Virus record (IMG/VR): IMGVR_UViG_3300046001_006343 | Coordinates: 1-20,830 of that record | Direction: 5' to 3' (one strand) | Length of the DNA stretch: 20,830 nt | Source: a virus | Part shown: piece by piece, positions 18,722 through 20,830 of the stretch | Numbering within the stretch: the first letter of the stretch is position 1 | Layout of the letters: each line of letters starts with the position of its first letter | Program-made: the position numbers and the translations under genes | The notes under the pieces: model-generated | Database searches by the model: none | What the model saw: only the letters and a program-made list of their open reading frames with translations | What the model was told of the DNA's origin: nothing

Positions 18722-18910
18722 TTAAGCCTTAGCTTCTTTTCGTGCGTTCTTAGTCTCAGTAATTTCGTTGCGCCGGGCCTTGATCGCCTTAGCTAGTTCG
18801 GCCAATGCCTTGCGTGCGCGAGTTCCCGCGGCTGAATTACCTGCTTCAAACTTTGCAGATTCCGCTTGGTATGCTGCCATGTGTGTTTCGATTTCTGTAT
18901 TTGGGTTCAT
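18722..18910 (-). CDS. Histone H1-like (Hc1-type) small protein, 62 aa
   Basis: The ATG at 18910 follows AAGGAAAAGAAA. The central and C-terminal part (KFEAGNSAAGTRARKALAEL, then KARRNEITETKNARKEAKA) matches the pattern of short Hc1-like proteins often found in phages and bacteria ('F..GN.AAGTRARKAL.EL.K..K..R.EI.E.KN'), seen from memory. The protein is basic and helical and may bind DNA. Its stop precedes the folE leader hairpin by 15 bases. Confidence 0.78.
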   Translation of the reverse strand: MNPNTEIETHMAAYQAESAKFEAGNSAAGTRARKALAELAKAIKARRNEITETKNARKEAKA

Positions 18911-18933
18911 TTTCTTTTCCTTAAAGGTTAAAT

Positions 18934-19014
18934 TTATACCGGGGACTTTGAAGTAAGAACTACTTCAATTCCAGTTCGTCCAATGGCCTTAAGCCAAGTA
19001 TTTAATCTGTTCAT
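18934..19014 (-). pseudogene. Duplicated C-terminal fragment of the gene at 19025-19231
   Basis: The 26 codons from an ATG at 19014 to TAA at 18934 (MNRLNTWLKAIGRTGIEVVL then TSKSPV) repeat the end of the neighbouring gene (HRLNTWLKAIGRTGIEVIPV). The frame is +1 relative to that gene. It may be a remnant of a tandem copy, a tiny separate gene, or an alternative C-terminus reached by a +1 shift just before the TGA. Confidence 0.6.
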
Positions 19015-19126
19015 AATGACTGTATCATCCTTTGGGCGATGATACTGGAATTACTTCAATTCCAGTTCGTCCAATAGCTTTAAGCCAGGTATTAAGACGA
19101 TGAATGATAACTGAATCGTCCTTGGG
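18961..19126 (-). repeat. Tandem duplication, two 75-76-bp copies
   Basis: Bases 18961-19036 and 19052-19126 are diverged direct copies of one stretch, 91 bases apart. The first 25 bases or so are identical and the rest carries scattered changes, mostly leaving the protein alike (NTWLKAIGRTGIEV in both). Confidence 0.85.
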
Positions 19127-19231
19127 ATTATCAAAGCTAATAGATACATCCATTAAAGTATCATTAGTTGAATCTTCTCTGCTACCGAAAGACAGAGAGT
19201 AATTTGTATTGATTTTTTCTTGACTAGCCAT
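19025..19231 (-). CDS. Hypothetical small phage protein, 68 aa
   Basis: The ATG at 19231 has only a weak A/G-rich ribosome site. The N-terminal half is polar (MASQEKINTNYSLSFGSRED); the C-terminal half reads ISFDNPKDDSVIIHRLNTWL then KAIGRTGIEVIPV. The 'D..ii.rLNTWL.AIG' stretch recalls unnamed phage proteins. The 3' third of the gene is duplicated downstream. Confidence 0.72.
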   Translation of the reverse strand: MASQEKINTNYSLSFGSREDSTNDTLMDVSISFDNPKDDSVIIHRLNTWLKAIGRTGIEVIPVSSPKG

Positions 19232-19243
19232 GATATTCTTTCT

Positions 19244-20419
19244 TTAATATTTTGTTTCAACTGTATGTTTACGATAATCTGTACTCATTCTAAGCATAGA
19301 TTCACCATTTCCCTCAAGTATATCACATATGCGGTCAATAGTACCATCGTTGTAACTACTGATTGCACCCAACTTGGGATGAGGTGCTTCCAACAATACT
19401 TCTAGCTTATTCAACGCGTCCTCTATACTCCAAGGAACATACATGCGAGTATGATCATTGGCAAAAGTTTCAGGGAAAGACCTATAAGCAGGATATAGAA
19501 CATTACATCCCAAAGCGTCGGCTTCAGAAACGGTGTTTGAGACCCAGTCCTGCAGCGCACAATTAAACACAACACGGCTATCATTAACAATATTGTAGTA
19601 ATCATTCTTTCCTAGATTTTCATAAATTGTTAATAGACCTCGCTGTTGAAAGGAGCGGGTCCTAGCCATGTAGCTATCATTGTTTGACTTCAACGTAGCA
19701 CCACTACACACTGCAAATTCAACTGTACTTTCAGGATGCCGAGTAATGTAAGCATTAATCAGATCCATATAGAAATCAGGATTTTTTTCCTGATCCCATC
19801 TGGCTGAGAATACCACTCGCTTTTTACGTTCATTGAATGGATTGATAGAGTCAACCCGTGATTGCACTTCAGCCTTACCAAATGCCAAACCACTGATATT
19901 GTAAATTGGGGCCTTCCAGCCCGCAATCTTCATATGCATTACCATTTCTTCGTTAGTAGCTAGTACACCGTCAACGAAACTGTCGACCATCTTCTCATAA
20001 TGACCCATAAAGTCAGCCATGTCCCAAACGTGAACAAAATCGTCGGGGTCGATAGACTGAGCAAGGCAACGGACGAAAATCTTGGGCCTGCTGGTAACGG
20101 GAATCTGTTTCATTATGTAAGGCAATGATTCAATACCGGGTTGAAACATGTCCTCAAAATAAATAACGTCACCCGATCGTACTTCACCGGCCTTCATCAT
20201 CTTGACTAGATTCATCAATTGACTCATGCCAAAGTAGGTACGACCGTGTGCGTCTAACACCTGCCCAGTAACGATAGCCTGATCATTAGTCAGCGTTTCA
20301 CCTGGTACAATGAGATAGTCAATATTCCGTTGTTTGAATACAGCCTCATTCCATTGTTGCAGTTGATAGGTGTATCGGGCAACATAGGGCTCAAGTCCGC
20401 AATATATCAATCGTCGCAT
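19244..20419 (-). CDS. Phage GT-B glycosyltransferase, 391 aa
   Basis: A GT-B type glycosyltransferase. The N-terminus (MRRLIYCGLEPYVARYTYQL) begins the first Rossmann domain, and the second holds RVVFSARWDQEKNPDFYMDL (about 191-210), the counterpart of the donor-binding GRW..GKNP strand of the other glycosyltransferase here. Near the C-terminus DWVSNTVSEADALGCNVLYP and RSFPETFANDHTRMYVPWSI match phage glycosyltransferases I recall. The EX7E spacing is not clear. I use the ATG at 20419 with GAGG upstream; a GTG at 20431 overlaps that site. It is only remotely similar to the gene at 12676-14016. Confidence 0.82.
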   Translation of the reverse strand: MRRLIYCGLEPYVARYTYQLQQWNEAVFKQRNIDYLIVPGETLTNDQAIVTGQVLDAHGRTYFGMSQLMNLVKMMKAGEVRSGDVIYFEDMFQPGIESLPYIMKQIPVTSRPKIFVRCLAQSIDPDDFVHVWDMADFMGHYEKMVDSFVDGVLATNEEMVMHMKIAGWKAPIYNISGLAFGKAEVQSRVDSINPFNERKKRVVFSARWDQEKNPDFYMDLINAYITRHPESTVEFAVCSGATLKSNNDSYMARTRSFQQRGLLTIYENLGKNDYYNIVNDSRVVFNCALQDWVSNTVSEADALGCNVLYPAYRSFPETFANDHTRMYVPWSIEDALNKLEVLLEAPHPKLGAISSYNDGTIDRICDILEGNGESMLRMSTDYRKHTVETKY

Positions 20420-20437
20420 TCTTGTAGTCACCCTCTA

Positions 20438-20647
20438 TCAATCGACCTTGGCGTCGATTTCCCACATATCCTTCGCTGGCTTGCCTGAAAGATACTTGGT
20501 GAATTGCCGATATGCAAAACTTTTGTTGTTATACAAATCAGTTTCGTCCATATTATATCCAAACCGCTTGCAGAAATCTAGATATTTTTCCAGATCGTCG
20601 AAAAGTTGATGAACCCGTGGGTTGGATTGAAAGATAATTTTTGCCAT
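20438..20647 (-). CDS. Conserved small phage protein, 69 aa
   Basis: The ATG at 20647 has AAGGAG six bases upstream. It is helical and aromatic: VHQLFDDLEKYLDFCKRFGY, then NNKSFAYRQFTKYLSGKPAK and an acidic end. I recall 'YLDFC..FGY...E.DLYN....Y.Q..K...GK..K..WE.D' from T4-like phage genomes. Function unknown. It ends 18 bases before the glycosyltransferase start. Confidence 0.78.
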   Translation of the reverse strand: MAKIIFQSNPRVHQLFDDLEKYLDFCKRFGYNMDETDLYNNKSFAYRQFTKYLSGKPAKDMWEIDAKVD

Positions 20648-20657
20648 TTGGTTCTCC

Positions 20658-20830
20658 TTAGATGGCTAGTTGTTGAATAGGTTGATGTGTTTTATAACTA
20701 ATAGTAGCACCGTTCTCACCGTCTTCACTGACAGTAATCTCGATGTCACGCTTGGGATAACGAGTAGCAATAACCTCATACAGGTCATCACTAATCATTT
20801 CACAACTCTTGAAATTCAATTCAATGGTCC
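20658..20830 (-). CDS. Partial phage protein, C-terminal 57 residues
   Basis: The frame is open from the right edge to a TAA at 20658, so the N-terminus is outside. It reads IELNFKSCEMISDDLYEVIA then TRYPKRDIEITVSEDGENGA and ISYKTHQPIQQLAI. The helix followed by a strand with V-S-E-D resembles the end of pterin-synthase-like folds, but this is weak and I do not assign a function. The next gene's ribosome site follows its stop directly. Confidence 0.65.
   Translation of the reverse strand, partial: TIELNFKSCEMISDDLYEVIATRYPKRDIEITVSEDGENGATISYKTHQPIQQLAI

Noticed and set aside
1-20830. CRISPR array, insertion sequence, tRNA or rRNA genes
   Set aside because: I found no regularly spaced short repeats, transposase, terminal inverted repeats or cloverleaf-like sequence.

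Overview
This window looks like part of the genome of a large tailed bacteriophage with a double-stranded DNA genome, probably a relative of the T4-like myoviruses that infect Gram-negative bacteria. The evidence is short genes packed almost end to end on one strand, stop and start codons that overlap (ATGA, GTGA, TAATG), many small proteins of phage-only type, and phage-style genes for nucleic-acid metabolism. These include a T4 RNase H-like flap nuclease, a UvsE-type UV endonuclease, and enzymes for 7-deazaguanine and sugar-nucleotide synthesis. I see no tRNA, rRNA, insertion sequence or CRISPR array. Nothing identifies the host. A secreted Ala/Pro/Lys-rich protein and a lipoprotein with a standard lipobox point to a diderm.

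Region 1 (about 1-4000, all minus strand) is a run of small, mostly unrecognised genes. Many have their own near-consensus sigma70 promoter with exactly 17 bp between the -35 and -10 boxes. Several share the same bases just after the -35 box, and in three cases the TGA stop of one gene lies inside the TTGACA of the next promoter. This is how phage early host-takeover regions are often built. Recognisable here are an HExxH metallopeptidase and a conserved protein with an OB-fold-like C-terminus.

Region 2 (about 4000-8300) has a four-gene operon ending in a clear intrinsic terminator, a secreted Ala/Lys-rich protein with a +1-frame tail that has no start codon of its own, a plus-strand gene resembling a phospholipase C-like/GDPD phosphodiesterase that has lost its catalytic residues, and a tightly coupled chain of conserved phage proteins.

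Region 3 (about 8300-11840) carries the flap nuclease and the UV-damage endonuclease. Divergent from them is a plus-strand lipoprotein with a clan GH-B glycoside hydrolase motif, which looks like an acquired 'moron'.

Region 4 (about 11850-20830, minus strand) is a biosynthetic block. It holds folE, queD and queE (GTP to 7-carboxy-7-deazaguanine) interleaved with two nucleotidylyltransferases (one fused to a P-loop kinase), a nucleotide-sugar epimerase and two GT-B glycosyltransferases. Taken together this suggests a modification pathway, either a deazaguanine base in DNA or RNA or a glycosylated product. No queC or transglycosylase is visible in this window, so the end product cannot be read from it. 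Small duplications (a copied queD start and a copied gene 3' end) show recent rearrangement in this block.
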